64,000 nucleotides of DNA from Sulfitobacter sabulilitoris (GTDB lineage: Bacteria; Pseudomonadota; Alphaproteobacteria; Rhodobacterales; Rhodobacteraceae), in assembly GCF_005887615.1 (NCBI RefSeq), contig NZ_VANS01000001.1:917415-981414 (forward strand). The letters are read 5' to 3'. The notes beneath the pieces are model-generated. The model was not told the origin of the DNA. It saw only the letters and a program-made list of their open reading frames with translations, and did no database searches. The position numbers and the translations under genes are program-made. Positions 9,749 through 18,569 of the stretch are shown here, piece by piece (position 1 is the stretch's first letter; each line of letters begins with the position of its first letter).

Positions 9749-10276
9749 ATGACACGGCCCGCCCCGCCCGCATTTCGCGTCCGTGCGCCCGCGACCCGCG
9801 CCGACATGGAGGCGGTCCGCAGCTTGTGCTGGGAATACCGCGACTTTCTGCTTGGTTTTGATGCGGATGTGGCGCGCATGACGCACAGATTCTATCCCGA
9901 ACCGCTGTATCGCGACCTGATGGCGCGGCTGGAGCAGGAACATGCCCGCCCTTGGGGTGCGATCCTGTCGATCGAAGCGGCGGGCCGCATCGGCGGGTGC
10001 GGCATGATCAAACCGGTCTTTCCCGGCAAAGCCGAGATCAAGCGGGTGTTCCTCCGTCCCGCCTTGCGCGGCTCCGGCGCGGGGCGCGCTTTGTGCCGCG
10101 CGCTGATCGACCGGGCGCGCGCGGATGGCTACACGACGATCTACCTCGATACCGCGCGCGCATTCACACCCGCGCGGCGGCTGTATGAACGCCTCGGCTT
10201 CACCGAACGCGGCCCCTATGCGCAGGTCCCGCCCGAAACCCTGCCCCTGCTGAGCTTTTACGAACTGACGCTTTGA
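9749..10276 (+). CDS. GNAT family N-acetyltransferase
   Basis: A 175-residue GNAT protein. Motif A is visible in VFLRPALRGSGAGRALCRAL (R-x-x-G-x-G-x-x), and the C-terminal TARAFTPARRLYERLGFTE gives the usual beta5-helix region. The ATG at 9749 gives a normal length; an in-frame ATG at 9710 lies in poorer context. The acceptor is unknown. The last 19 bases overlap the 3' end of the opposing FAD oxidoreductase gene, so the two genes are convergent and overlapping, with no terminator between them. Confidence 0.85.
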   Translation: MTRPAPPAFRVRAPATRADMEAVRSLCWEYRDFLLGFDADVARMTHRFYPEPLYRDLMARLEQEHARPWGAILSIEAAGRIGGCGMIKPVFPGKAEIKRVFLRPALRGSGAGRALCRALIDRARADGYTTIYLDTARAFTPARRLYERLGFTERGPYAQVPPETLPLLSFYELTL

Positions 10277-11352
10277 AACCGCGCCGGGCGGTAGGGCGCG
10301 ATCAGCGCCGTCTGCGCGTTGCTCGGCGCCCGGTCCATCACTTCGGAGGCGGATATCTCGGCCACCAGCGGGGCCAGTGTCGCGCCGGAATGCATCGTGG
10401 AGACAAAAAGCCCCGCCGGACCGCAACCGCCCACCACCGGCAGACCGTCGCCCGGCACCGGGCGCAGGGCCAGCGTCACCTCGGCCCAACCCGGCTCCGG
10501 CAGGCCCAAAAGCGATCTGATCCGCGCCATCGCCCGGTCCGCCAGCACGTCGGGGCTGTCGGTCACCTGCTCGGCGGTATCGCCCTGATGCGCCGCCGCC
10601 GTGGGCGCGATGATCCGCCCGGCGTCGTCCTGCCGCAGCTCCTGCGCGGGGCTGACCAGAACATGCCGGATTTTGGTCGCCACCGGACGGCTCCTCAACA
10701 AGAGACCGGGGCGACGCAGCATCGGCAGGGCCACGCCGACGGTGTCCAGCAAGGCGGTCGTGCCGGTGCCGCCCGCGATCACCACCCGGTCCGCGGCGAT
10801 CCGGCCCTGTGCCATCATGACACCGCGCACCGCGCCCTGCGCTTCGATCAGACCCGTCACCGCGACCCCTGTGATCAACCGCGCGCCCCGGTCCGCGGCG
10901 GCGGCCAGCGCATCGCGGGTCAGGTGCCCCAGATCGACGACGCCCTCGCCGCCAAAGACCAACGCCTGATCCGGCGGCTGCGCCACGGCCGGCTCCATCC
11001 GCGCGAATTCCGCCCGGCCGATCTGCCGCGCGTCATATCCAAGCTCCAGCAGGCTGCGCAGTTGCGCGTCCTGCGCCGCGCCCTGCACCTCCCAGCACAG
11101 GCACCCCGGCCAGCGGATCGCATCGGTGCCCAGATCGGCCTGCGCGCGCCTATGGGCGGCCATCGCGGCATGGCGCAGACGAAAATGGTCGGCGTCGGCG
11201 TGGAAACTGGCATTGATCCAGCCGAAGGATGCGCCCGAAGCGGCCCCGGCGGGCAGGCCCGCATCGATCAGCGTCACGCGCGCGCCCGCGCAGGCCAGCC
11301 GCCACGCGATCAACGCGCCGATCACCCCCGCGCCCACGATCACCGCTTTCAT
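10258..11352 (-). CDS. FAD-dependent oxidoreductase (D-amino acid dehydrogenase/DAO family)
   Basis: A 364-residue flavoprotein of the glycine/D-amino acid oxidase family. The N-terminus has the Rossmann dinucleotide motif GAGVIGALIAWRLA, ending in the acidic residue of TLID. A second FAD contact, RPVPGDGLPVVGG, is followed by GLFVSTMHSGATLAPLVA, a typical C-terminal FAD signature. The family oxidises amine substrates such as D-amino acids or N-methylated amino acids; this member's substrate is not evident. The start at 11352 has an AAGGAGAG sequence a few bases upstream. It is divergent from the cupin gene (46-base gap) and overlaps the GNAT gene by 19 bases at its 3' end. Confidence 0.85.
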   Translation of the reverse strand: MKAVIVGAGVIGALIAWRLACAGARVTLIDAGLPAGAASGASFGWINASFHADADHFRLRHAAMAAHRRAQADLGTDAIRWPGCLCWEVQGAAQDAQLRSLLELGYDARQIGRAEFARMEPAVAQPPDQALVFGGEGVVDLGHLTRDALAAAADRGARLITGVAVTGLIEAQGAVRGVMMAQGRIAADRVVIAGGTGTTALLDTVGVALPMLRRPGLLLRSRPVATKIRHVLVSPAQELRQDDAGRIIAPTAAAHQGDTAEQVTDSPDVLADRAMARIRSLLGLPEPGWAEVTLALRPVPGDGLPVVGGCGPAGLFVSTMHSGATLAPLVAEISASEVMDRAPSNAQTALIAPYRPARFQSVSS

Positions 11353-11398
11353 ACCGCTCTCCTTGCGTGTCTGGTGGCGGGCAGATTACCCTGCCCGC

Positions 11399-11815
11399 AT
11401 GACACCACAAGAGATCATTGCCCAACTGAACCTGGCCCCGCATCCCGAGGGCGGCCATTACCGCCAGACCTGGGCGGGCAACGGACCGGGACGGCCCTCT
11501 GGCACCTGCATCTATTTCTTGCTGCAGGCAGGCGAGGCGAGCCATTGGCACCGGGTCGATGCCACGGAAATATGGCTGTATCATGCGGGCGCGCCGCTGG
11601 TCCTGTCGCTGAGCGCGACGGAGGCCGGCCCCGCCACCGATCATCTGCTGAGCCCGGATCTGAGCGCCGGCGCACCGCAATTGATCGTGCCGCGGGACCA
11701 CTGGCAGATGGCGCGCAGCACCGGTGATTTCACGTTGGTCAGCTGCACCGTCAGCCCCGGCTTTCAGTTCGAGGGCTTCACCCTCGCGCCGCCCGGTTTC
11801 GACATCCCGCGCTAA
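11399..11815 (+). CDS. DUF985 cupin-superfamily protein
   Basis: A 138-residue protein of the DUF985 family (cupin-like jelly roll). It begins with the family's LNLAPHPEGGHYRQTW motif and contains FLLQAGEASHWHRVDATEIWLYHAG, where the His-x-His and Glu positions resemble a cupin metal site, and ends with TVSPGFQFEGFTLAPPGFD. Members are small cytoplasmic proteins of unclear enzymatic role. The ATG at 11399 is the first start that includes the conserved N-terminus. It is divergent from the FAD oxidoreductase and convergent with anmK, whose stop lies 3 bases beyond its own stop. Confidence 0.85.
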   Translation: MTPQEIIAQLNLAPHPEGGHYRQTWAGNGPGRPSGTCIYFLLQAGEASHWHRVDATEIWLYHAGAPLVLSLSATEAGPATDHLLSPDLSAGAPQLIVPRDHWQMARSTGDFTLVSCTVSPGFQFEGFTLAPPGFDIPR

Positions 11816-11818
11816 CGT

Positions 11819-12955
11819 CTAGGCAAGGCTGTGCGCGGGGTCCGGTCGGCTGATCGTCCCGCCCGCGACGGCGGCGCGCACGCCCGTGGTGCCGGGGCAG
11901 GACGTCGGCAATCCGCGCGCCACCCGTACCGCCAGATAGGCAAAGGCCTGCGCCTCCAGCATATCGCCGTCGAGGCCGACGTCCTCCACCGGGGCAACGG
12001 GACAATCCAGAGACACTTCGAGCATGCGCATCAGCACCGGGTTGTGCCGCCCGCCGCCGGTGACCAGAACGCGGGCCGGCGGGCGCGGGCAATGCTGCAG
12101 CCCCTCGGCCACACCGGCGGCGCACATCGCCGTCAGGGTCGCAGCGGCATCGGCATCCGAAAGCTCGCCCACCAGCGCGACCATTTCCGAAAAATCATTA
12201 CGGTCCAATGATTTGGGAGGTATTCTTGCAAAATACGGTTCCGCCAGGAACAGCTCGAGCGCGCCCTGCTCCACCCGCCCCTGCGCGGCGATCCTGCCAC
12301 CCTCGTCCCACGGCTGCCCCAATCGCGCCTGCATCAGATCATTGAGCGGTGCATTGGCGGGGCCGGTGTCGAAGGCCAGCAGCGCGCCATCCTCCTGCGG
12401 TGCGGCGCGCGCGGGATCCACCCAGGTCAGGTTGCCCACCCCGCCGAGGTTCAGGAAGGCCACCGGCGTTTCGGCGCCGATGTAGCGCGCGCAGGCGAAA
12501 TGGAAGAACGGCGCCAGCGGCGCCCCCTCGCCCCCCAGTTCGACATCCGCGCTGCGGAAATCCCACACGACCGGCACGCCCAGATGCCGCGCCAGCGCCG
12601 CGCCGTCGCCCACTTGCAGCGTTCCGCGCGTGCGCGGCGCATGGGCCAGCGTCTGACCGTGAAACCCCACCAGGTCGATCCCCGAAAACCGCGCCAAGAG
12701 GTCGCGGTGCGCGGCATCGACAACCTGCGTCGCGGCCTCCACCTCCGGCCCGGCCCATTTGCCCAGGGCGGCCGCCAGCGTCGCGCGCTCGGCCGCCGTG
12801 TAGCGCCGGTAATCGCTGGCGCCAAAGCTGTAAATCTCGTGTCCGTCGGTGGTGATCACCGCCCCGTCCACCCCATCGAGCGACGTGCCGCTCATCGCGC
12901 CCAGGGCGCTCACGGGACCGGTTTTCGCGCCTGCCTTGCCACTAGCCCTATTCAT
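11819..12955 (-). CDS. anmK: Anhydro-N-acetylmuramic acid kinase
   Basis: A 378-residue kinase that phosphorylates and opens 1,6-anhydro-MurNAc to MurNAc-6-phosphate in cytoplasmic muropeptide recycling. Family motifs: [15 protein letters not shown] at the start (phosphate-binding with the catalytic Asp), [31 protein letters not shown] and [10 protein letters not shown], and [11 protein letters not shown] near the C-terminus. The ATG at 12955 is preceded by AAGGAAAAGG; the frame is open further upstream but lacks conservation. It runs divergently from tyrS across 65 bases. The nagZ gene at 26234-27253 acts in the same recycling pathway. Confidence 0.95.
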   Translation of the reverse strand: MNRASGKAGAKTGPVSALGAMSGTSLDGVDGAVITTDGHEIYSFGASDYRRYTAAERATLAAALGKWAGPEVEAATQVVDAAHRDLLARFSGIDLVGFHGQTLAHAPRTRGTLQVGDGAALARHLGVPVVWDFRSADVELGGEGAPLAPFFHFACARYIGAETPVAFLNLGGVGNLTWVDPARAAPQEDGALLAFDTGPANAPLNDLMQARLGQPWDEGGRIAAQGRVEQGALELFLAEPYFARIPPKSLDRNDFSEMVALVGELSDADAAATLTAMCAAGVAEGLQHCPRPPARVLVTGGGRHNPVLMRMLEVSLDCPVAPVEDVGLDGDMLEAQAFAYLAVRVARGLPTSCPGTTGVRAAVAGGTISRPDPAHSLA

Positions 12956-13020
12956 GGCCTTTTCCTTTGCCTGTTCGACGCCTATAGATTGCCCCGCATT
13001 CAAACCCGAGGGCAAGCACC

Positions 13021-14271
13021 ATGACCTACCATCCCAAATCGGATTTCATCTCTGTGATGATGGAGCGCGGCTTTATCGCCGATTGCACCGATTATCAGGG
13101 GCTGGACGATGCGCTTCTGGCGGGTGCGCAGCCCGGCTACATCGGCTTTGACGCGACCGCGAAATCGCTGCATGTCGGATCGCTGATCCAGATCATGATG
13201 CTGCGCTGGCTGCAAAAGACCGGGCACAAGCCGATCACCCTGATGGGCGGCGGCACGACCAAGGTGGGCGACCCCAGCTTTCGGGCCGATGAACGCCCGC
13301 TGCTGACGCCTGCGGCGATCGACGACAACATCGCGGGCATCCGCCAGGTGTTCAGCGCCTACCTTGAGTATGGCGACGCGCCCACCGACGCGCTGATGAT
13401 CAACAACGCCGAATGGCTCGACGACCTCAACTACCTCGATTTCCTGCGCGACATCGGGCGGCATTTCTCGATCAACCGGATGCTGAGCTTTGACTCGGTC
13501 AAGTCGCGGCTGGACCGTGAACAATCGCTGTCGTTCCTCGAATTCAACTACATGATCCTGCAAGCCTATGATTTTCTTGAGCTGAACCGCCGGTATGGCT
13601 GCATCCTGCAGATGGGCGGATCGGATCAATGGGGCAATATCGTCAACGGTGTGGACCTGACCCGCCGCGTGTTGGGCAGGGACGTCTACGGCCTCACTTC
13701 GCCGCTGCTCACGACCAGCGACGGCAAGAAGATGGGCAAATCGCAATCCGGCGCTGTCTGGCTGAACGCCGAGATGCTCAGCCCCTATGAATTCTGGCAA
13801 TTCTGGCGCAACACCACGGATGCCGACGTTGGCCGGTTTCTCAAGCTCTATACCGAACTGCCGGTTGACGAATGCGACCGCCTGGGCGCGCTGGAGGGGT
13901 CGGAAATCAACGAGGGCAAGATCCGGCTGGCGGATGAGGTGACGACCCTGCTGCATGGCGCCGAGGCCGCGGCATCCGCGCAAGCCACCGCGCGCGAGGT
14001 GTTCGAGAAGGGTGGCGTCGGGGGCGACCTGCCCACGCTGACGTTGAGCGCCGAAGAGCTTGGCGATGGCATTTCCATCGTGCAGCTGATCGTGAAATCG
14101 GGCCTTGCGGGATCGGGCAAGGAGGCCAAGCGCCTGATTGCCGAGCATGGCGCGCGCATGGACGACGCGCCGCTGACCGACGCGGGCCTGATGATCGACG
14201 CGGCCGCGCTGTCCTCGCCCATCAAGCTGAGCGCGGGCAAGAAGCGGCACGCGCTGGTGCAACTGGGATAA
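13021..14271 (+). CDS. tyrS: Tyrosyl-tRNA synthetase
   Basis: A 416-residue class I synthetase that charges tRNA-Tyr. The HIGH-equivalent is in SLHVGSLIQ (about residues 49-57), followed by the tyrosine and ATP pocket ([14 protein letters not shown], and [14 protein letters not shown]). The KMSKS loop reads KKMGKSQSG, as in the bacterial TyrRS subfamily. The C-terminus has an S4-like RNA-binding domain (about 350-416; [21 protein letters not shown]). The start is ATG at 13021 after GAGGGCAAGCACC. The divergent region upstream (65 bases) is shared with anmK; a TATAGA at about 12982 may be its -10. Confidence 0.97.
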   Translation: MTYHPKSDFISVMMERGFIADCTDYQGLDDALLAGAQPGYIGFDATAKSLHVGSLIQIMMLRWLQKTGHKPITLMGGGTTKVGDPSFRADERPLLTPAAIDDNIAGIRQVFSAYLEYGDAPTDALMINNAEWLDDLNYLDFLRDIGRHFSINRMLSFDSVKSRLDREQSLSFLEFNYMILQAYDFLELNRRYGCILQMGGSDQWGNIVNGVDLTRRVLGRDVYGLTSPLLTTSDGKKMGKSQSGAVWLNAEMLSPYEFWQFWRNTTDADVGRFLKLYTELPVDECDRLGALEGSEINEGKIRLADEVTTLLHGAEAAASAQATAREVFEKGGVGGDLPTLTLSAEELGDGISIVQLIVKSGLAGSGKEAKRLIAEHGARMDDAPLTDAGLMIDAAALSSPIKLSAGKKRHALVQLG

Positions 14272-14333
14272 GGCGCCGAAATCGCCCTGCTGGCGGCCAC
14301 TGCGCAGCGGGACGGGGCCGACATCGGTATTCG

Positions 14334-14374
14334 GGGCCGAAGGAAACACGCGGGCACATCGTTTCCTTCGGCCC
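14334..14374 (+). terminator. Perfect 14-bp stem-loop downstream of tyrS
   Basis: GGGCCGAAGGAAAC at 14334-14347 pairs perfectly with GTTTCCTTCGGCCC at 14361-14374 across a 13-base loop. There is no trailing T-run, so it is either a rho-assisted terminator or mRNA 3'-end stabiliser for tyrS, or another structured element. It lies 62 bases after the tyrS stop. Confidence 0.5.
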
Positions 14375-14472
14375 TGAACGCCTGGTTGCAATCGTTGCAG
14401 GTCAGCGGTTGGCCCGCAGGTCGCGCACCACCCCAAAGCTGCGTCTTGCCCGCCCGCCGCGGGCGTGATCAA

Positions 14473-14488
14473 ATGAACACCTGTTCAT
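14473..14488. promoter_or_regulatory. Palindromic operator-like site upstream of SDR gene
   Basis: ATGAACA and TGTTCAT form a perfect 7-bp inverted repeat around a central CC, ending 17 bases before the SDR gene's ATG. The size, symmetry and TGAAC/GTTCA half-sites resemble operators of TetR-family repressors such as those controlling acyl-CoA metabolism genes. No regulator gene is adjacent. The assignment is inference. Confidence 0.45.
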
Positions 14489-14505
14489 AAACGGGAGGAT
14501 CACCC

Positions 14506-15261
14506 ATGCAGCTTAGCACAACAGCCACCATCGTCACCGGCGGCGCATCCGGCCTTGGCGAGGCGACGGCCCGCCATTTCGCCGCCCAGGGCGCGCAGGT
14601 CACTCTGCTGGACCGAGACGCGGATCGCGGCGAGGCCGTGGCACAGGACATCGGCGGGCATTTCGTGTCCACCGATGTGACGGACGAGGCGTCGGTGCAG
14701 GCCGCGATCGACACCGCGCTGGACAGGATGGGCAAGATCACCGCCGCGGTGAATTGCGCGGGGATCGCCTATGCGATCAAGACGATGGGGCGCGACGGGC
14801 CGCACCCGCTGGACGCATTTCAGCGCACCATCGACGTGAACCTCGTGGGCAGCTTCAATGTCGCCCGCCTGGCCGCTGTCGCCATTGCGAAAAACGAGCC
14901 CGAGGCCGACGGCGCGCGGGGCGTGATCGTCAACACCGCCTCCGTCGCAGCCTTCGACGGGCAAAAGGGTCAGGCCGCCTATGCCGCGTCCAAGGGCGGT
15001 GTGGTCGGCATGACACTGCCGATGGCGCGCGATCTGGCGTCCTCGGGCATCCGCGTGATGACCATTGCGCCCGGCATCTTCATGACGCCGATGCTGGCAG
15101 GACTTGGCGAAGAGGTGCAGGCGCAACTGGCCGCCGATGTCCCCTGTCCGCCACGTCTTGGCGACCCATCGGAATACGCGCGGCTGGCGGGCTTCATCGT
15201 CGAGGCGGGGTATCTGAACGGCGAGGTGATCCGCATCGACGGCGCCCTGCGCATGCGCTGA
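14506..15261 (+). CDS. SDR-family 3-hydroxyacyl-CoA dehydrogenase-like oxidoreductase
   Basis: A 251-residue classical short-chain dehydrogenase. It has the NAD-binding motif [12 protein letters not shown] near residue 12, Asp in LLDRDAD favouring [11 protein letters not shown], a Ser in [14 protein letters not shown], and the catalytic Tyr-x-x-x-Lys as YAASKGG. The sequence style ([21 protein letters not shown]) is that of the type-2 3-hydroxyacyl-CoA dehydrogenase (HSD17B10) subgroup, which oxidises short or branched 3-hydroxyacyl-CoAs. Good ribosome-binding site: GGGAGGA before ATG 14506. It lies behind the palindrome at 14473-14488 and is convergent with the ABC-F gene. Confidence 0.87.
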   Translation: MQLSTTATIVTGGASGLGEATARHFAAQGAQVTLLDRDADRGEAVAQDIGGHFVSTDVTDEASVQAAIDTALDRMGKITAAVNCAGIAYAIKTMGRDGPHPLDAFQRTIDVNLVGSFNVARLAAVAIAKNEPEADGARGVIVNTASVAAFDGQKGQAAYAASKGGVVGMTLPMARDLASSGIRVMTIAPGIFMTPMLAGLGEEVQAQLAADVPCPPRLGDPSEYARLAGFIVEAGYLNGEVIRIDGALRMR

Positions 15262-15273
15262 TCCGGCCTGCCG

Positions 15274-15292
15274 GGCGGCGGCCCGCGCCGCC
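15274..15292. terminator. GC-rich hairpin between convergent genes
   Basis: GGCGGCG (15274-15280) pairs with CGCCGCC (15286-15292) around a 5-base loop, in the 51-base gap between the SDR gene and the ABC-F gene, which converge. It has no T-run. It may help end transcripts from both sides. Confidence 0.3.
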
Positions 15293-15312
15293 GTCCGGCG
15301 CGCCGCCTTGTC

Positions 15313-17121
15313 TCAGGCGCTCGCCTTTTCCTCCAGCAGCAGCCACTCTTCCTCGGCCTCCTGCAGCTTTTCGTTGCGCGCCACCAGCGCATCGGTCGCC
15401 TTCTGGAACTTGACCGGGTTGGCGGTGAAAAGCTCCGGATCGCTCATCAATTCCTCAAGCTTGGCAATCTCCGCCTCAAGCCGCGCGATCTCGTCCGGCA
15501 AGACCTCGAGCCGATGTTTCTCGGTAAAGCTCAACCCCGTCCTGGGGGCCGATTTCGGCTTGTCCTTCGGGTCGGACCCCTTTGATTTCACTACGCTTTG
15601 CGCAAAATCATCCTGTCCGCGCTGCCGAATGTAATCGCTCCATCCACCGGCATAGACGGTGGCATGGCCGTCGCCTTCCATCGCGATGGTCGTGGCCGCC
15701 ACGCGGTCCAGGAAATCGCGGTCGTGGCTGACCAGCAGCACGGTGCCGTCGTAGTTGCCCAGCAGTTCCTGCATCAGGTCCAGCGTTTCAACATCCAGAT
15801 CGTTGGTGGGTTCGTCCAGCACCAGCAGGTTGCTTTCACGCGCCATGATCTTGGCCAGCAACAGCCGCGCCTTCTCGCCTCCCGACAGCGCCCGGACCGG
15901 CGCGCGCGCCTGGGCCTCGTCGAACAGAAATTCCTTGAGATAGCCCACGACGTGCTTGGGCGCGCCGCGCACCATCACCTGATCGGCCTTGCCTGATACG
16001 CGCATGTCCGGATCGCCCGTCAGGCTGTCCCACAACGACATCTCCGGGTCCAGTTGCGCGCGCGCCTGATCGAACAGCGCCAGTTCCAGGTTCGTGCCCA
16101 GCTTGATCGTGCCGGTATCCGGCGTTTCCTTGCCGATCAGCATATTGAGCAGGGTCGTCTTGCCCACTCCGTTCGGCCCCACCAATGCGATCCGGTCCCC
16201 CCGCTGCACGGTCAACGAAAATGGGCGCAGGATGACCTTGTCGCCGTAAGCCTTTGTGACTCCGTCAACTTCCACAACCTTGCGGCCCGATTTGCGCCCG
16301 GCGTCCAGCGCCATCGCCGCGGTTCCCTGGCGGGAAATCTGCGAGGCGCGTTCGGCCCGCAGATCCTGCAGCGCGCGGACCCGCCCCTGGTTGCGTTTGC
16401 GCCGTGCGGAGATCCCCTCGACAGCCCAGCGCGCCTCGGCCTTGATCTTGCGATTGAGCTTGTGGCGCTGCATGTCCTCTTCGTCCCAGACCGCATCGCG
16501 CCACTCCTCGAAATCGGCAAAGCCTTTTTCCTGCCGCCGCACCTGCCCGCGATCCACCCAGAGCGTGGCACGCGTCAGCGCCCGCAGAAACGCGCGGTCG
16601 TGGCTGATGATGATGAACCCCTTGCGGCTCTGCTTGAGCTCCGCCTCGAGCCAGGCGATCGCCTCGATATCGAGGTGGTTGGTGGGCTCGTCCAGAAGCA
16701 TGAGGTCAGGCTCGCCCGCCATCAGCCGCGCCAGCGCCGCACGCCGCCGTTCGCCGCCGCTGGCCGTGGCCACGGGGCGCGCGGGATCGAACTTCAGGCC
16801 CTCGCCCGCGCGCTCGACCTTGTACATCTCGGAGGCCTCGAGCCCGTGCGAGGCGAAATCGCCCAGCGTTTCGAACCCGGCCAGATCCGGGTCCTGCTCC
16901 ATGTAGCCGACCGACACGCCCGGCCCCGGTATCACTTCGCCGCTGTCGGGCTCAACCAGCCCGGCCATCACCTTCATCAGGGTGGATTTGCCTGATCCGT
17001 TGCGCCCCACGAGCGCCACGCGGTCGCCGGGTTGCGCCACGAGGTCGAGCCCGGAAAACACCGGATCCCCCCCGAAGGTCAGAGAGATGTCATTGAGTTG
17101 CAAAAGAGGAATACGTGCCAT
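15313..17121 (-). CDS. ABC-F family ATPase (Uup-like)
   Basis: A 602-residue protein with two ABC domains and no membrane segments. Domain 1: Walker A GRNGSGKST, signature ASGGERRRAALA, Walker B LLDEPTNHLD. Domain 2: GPNGVGKTT, LSGGEKARLLLAK, VLDEPTNDLD. A linker of about 80 residues rich in Lys and Arg joins them (the P-site tRNA interaction motif region). The C-terminus (about 515-602) is a charged coiled coil (EIARLEAEIAKLEELM), as in Uup. ABC-F proteins act on ribosomes or, for Uup, influence DNA transposition and branched DNA. It lies downstream of olsB on the same strand (88-base gap). Confidence 0.92.
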   Translation of the reverse strand: MARIPLLQLNDISLTFGGDPVFSGLDLVAQPGDRVALVGRNGSGKSTLMKVMAGLVEPDSGEVIPGPGVSVGYMEQDPDLAGFETLGDFASHGLEASEMYKVERAGEGLKFDPARPVATASGGERRRAALARLMAGEPDLMLLDEPTNHLDIEAIAWLEAELKQSRKGFIIISHDRAFLRALTRATLWVDRGQVRRQEKGFADFEEWRDAVWDEEDMQRHKLNRKIKAEARWAVEGISARRKRNQGRVRALQDLRAERASQISRQGTAAMALDAGRKSGRKVVEVDGVTKAYGDKVILRPFSLTVQRGDRIALVGPNGVGKTTLLNMLIGKETPDTGTIKLGTNLELALFDQARAQLDPEMSLWDSLTGDPDMRVSGKADQVMVRGAPKHVVGYLKEFLFDEAQARAPVRALSGGEKARLLLAKIMARESNLLVLDEPTNDLDVETLDLMQELLGNYDGTVLLVSHDRDFLDRVAATTIAMEGDGHATVYAGGWSDYIRQRGQDDFAQSVVKSKGSDPKDKPKSAPRTGLSFTEKHRLEVLPDEIARLEAEIAKLEELMSDPELFTANPVKFQKATDALVARNEKLQEAEEEWLLLEEKASA

Positions 17122-17209
17122 TCCTGCCAGCTATGCCGGGCCATGGCCCGCGTCAACGCCCCAGGCTTGATATGTTCGAAAATATCGCCGCCGCAGTCTC
17201 CGACCCCGG

Positions 17210-17992
17210 TCAGGCCAGCGCCCTGAGCAGGCGTTTGCGCGCCGCCGGGATCGCCGCGATCTCCACCCCGGTGAAGACGTGCAGCGTTCGCATCGCGCGA
17301 TCCACGACCGCGTGATCGCTGACCCAGCCGCCCATCGCCAGGTAGCTTCGCAACAGCGGCGGCATCTGCATCATCGCAAGTTTGGGCGCGTGCGGCGGAT
17401 GCGTCTCTTCGCAATAGCGCACCACCTCGGCAGCGGCGATGCCCGGCGCCCAGCGGTCCGGGGCCCTGTGGCGCGCCGCCAGCGCCGCAAAGGCCGCACG
17501 ATAGGGCGCAGGGTCGATGCCCGAAAAGCTGGAGCAGCCAAACAGCAGCGTCACACCCCCGGCATCGACGAGCCGCGTGATCGCCGCCCAGGCCGCGCGC
17601 AGGATATCGGGGCTGCGGCCTTCGGGCGCGACGCAAAAGCGCCCCAGCTCGATCATCGGACCGTCGAAGTGCCGCAAGGCGGAGAGGTCGTAGAATTGCG
17701 CGGCATAGCTCTGCGCCAGGTCGGCCCCGGTCAGCGACAACACCCTGCAACAGCCCGCCACGCCGCCGCTGCGCATGTCCTCGATCAGCAGATGGTCGCA
17801 CCGTGCATCGAACCGGTCCACATCCGCCGACGGCGCCAGGCCGAAGCACCGCGCCCGCAACGCCTGGGCCGCGGCGATATCCGTCTCTGTCCGGGTAAGA
17901 CGCGCGATGAAACGCGGCGAGCCGTCCAGATGCCCGACGCCATCCTGCCGCGTCCGCGGCGCCACATCGTCAGGCGGATCGAGTACGCTCAT
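17210..17992 (-). CDS. olsB: OlsB-like ornithine N-acyltransferase (GNAT fold)
   Basis: A 260-residue acyltransferase of the OlsB family, which transfers a 3-hydroxyacyl group from ACP to ornithine to make lyso-ornithine lipid, the first step of ornithine lipid synthesis at the inner membrane. Recognisable parts are the early ALRARCFG segment, DARCDHLLIEDM, GCCRVLSL, IELGRFCVAPEGRSPDILRAAWAAI and LFGCSSFSGID. The olsA partner is not in the window. The start is ATG 17992, 21 bases after the bamE stop, so bamE, olsB and possibly the ABC-F gene form one transcript. Confidence 0.82.
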   Translation of the reverse strand: MSVLDPPDDVAPRTRQDGVGHLDGSPRFIARLTRTETDIAAAQALRARCFGLAPSADVDRFDARCDHLLIEDMRSGGVAGCCRVLSLTGADLAQSYAAQFYDLSALRHFDGPMIELGRFCVAPEGRSPDILRAAWAAITRLVDAGGVTLLFGCSSFSGIDPAPYRAAFAALAARHRAPDRWAPGIAAAEVVRYCEETHPPHAPKLAMMQMPPLLRSYLAMGGWVSDHAVVDRAMRTLHVFTGVEIAAIPAARKRLLRALA

Positions 17993-18013
17993 GCCCCGTT
18001 CCGGCGGCCCGCA

Positions 18014-18478
18014 TCACCCGCCAAGCCCCGCAGGGCTGAACCGGCCAATGTTGCCCAGCAACTGGCGCACGAAGGTCTTGTCGGTCACGCCCGAACTGGT
18101 GACACGGCGCGCCAGCGGCACGACCCGCCCCTGTTCCAGACCAAAGCTTTCGACGTTCTGAACGACGCCCGCGGCGTCAAAACTGATCGCCACGACTTCG
18201 CGCTCGACCACCTTCGGTTCAAGAATGGCGAACTGCCGCACGCGGCTGCGCACATAGTAATAGCTGCTGTCGTCCAACAGCCCGCCGGACGCGGGCGGCC
18301 CCAGCGCATCCTCGACGCTGGCGCGCGTATCGACACCCAGCGCCAATTGATCAAGGTCGTCCCTGGGCGGGACATAGCCGTGAGTGCGGTAACTGGGTGA
18401 ACAGGCCCCGAGGCCCAGCAGAACGGCGGCGACCAGCCCGAACCGGGCCGCAGATCTGACGTTGATCGTGATACGCAT
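18014..18478 (-). CDS. bamE: Outer membrane protein assembly factor BamE (SmpA/OmlA lipoprotein)
   Basis: A 154-residue lipoprotein. The signal peptide ends in the lipobox LGLGAC with the acylated Cys at about 26. The SmpA/OmlA domain follows (DLDQLALGVDTRASVEDALGPP, SYYYVRSRVRQFAILEPKVVEREVVAISFD), the fold found in BamE of the beta-barrel assembly machine at the inner face of the outer membrane. The position divergent from yceD-rpmF-plsX-fabH is a typical arrangement in Rhodobacterales. No strong Shine-Dalgarno was found for ATG 18478, but the signal peptide fixes the start. Confidence 0.9.
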   Translation of the reverse strand: MRITINVRSAARFGLVAAVLLGLGACSPSYRTHGYVPPRDDLDQLALGVDTRASVEDALGPPASGGLLDDSSYYYVRSRVRQFAILEPKVVEREVVAISFDAAGVVQNVESFGLEQGRVVPLARRVTSSGVTDKTFVRQLLGNIGRFSPAGLGG

Positions 18479-18522
18479 CTTTCGCGTCCCTCTTGCCCTT
18501 GGGGTTCATGGCTTTTATCTCG

Positions 18523-18550
18523 CTTACACCAAGGACAGGCCCCGGTTCAA
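18523..18550 (-). promoter_or_regulatory. Candidate bamE promoter
   Basis: On the minus strand, TTGAAC (18545-18550) and TGTAAG (18523-18528) are separated by 16 bases and lie about 45 bases before the bamE start. The fit to a sigma-70 promoter is moderate. The same gap also serves the divergent yceD gene. Confidence 0.3.
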
Positions 18551-18569
18551 GAAACGAAAGCAATAGATC

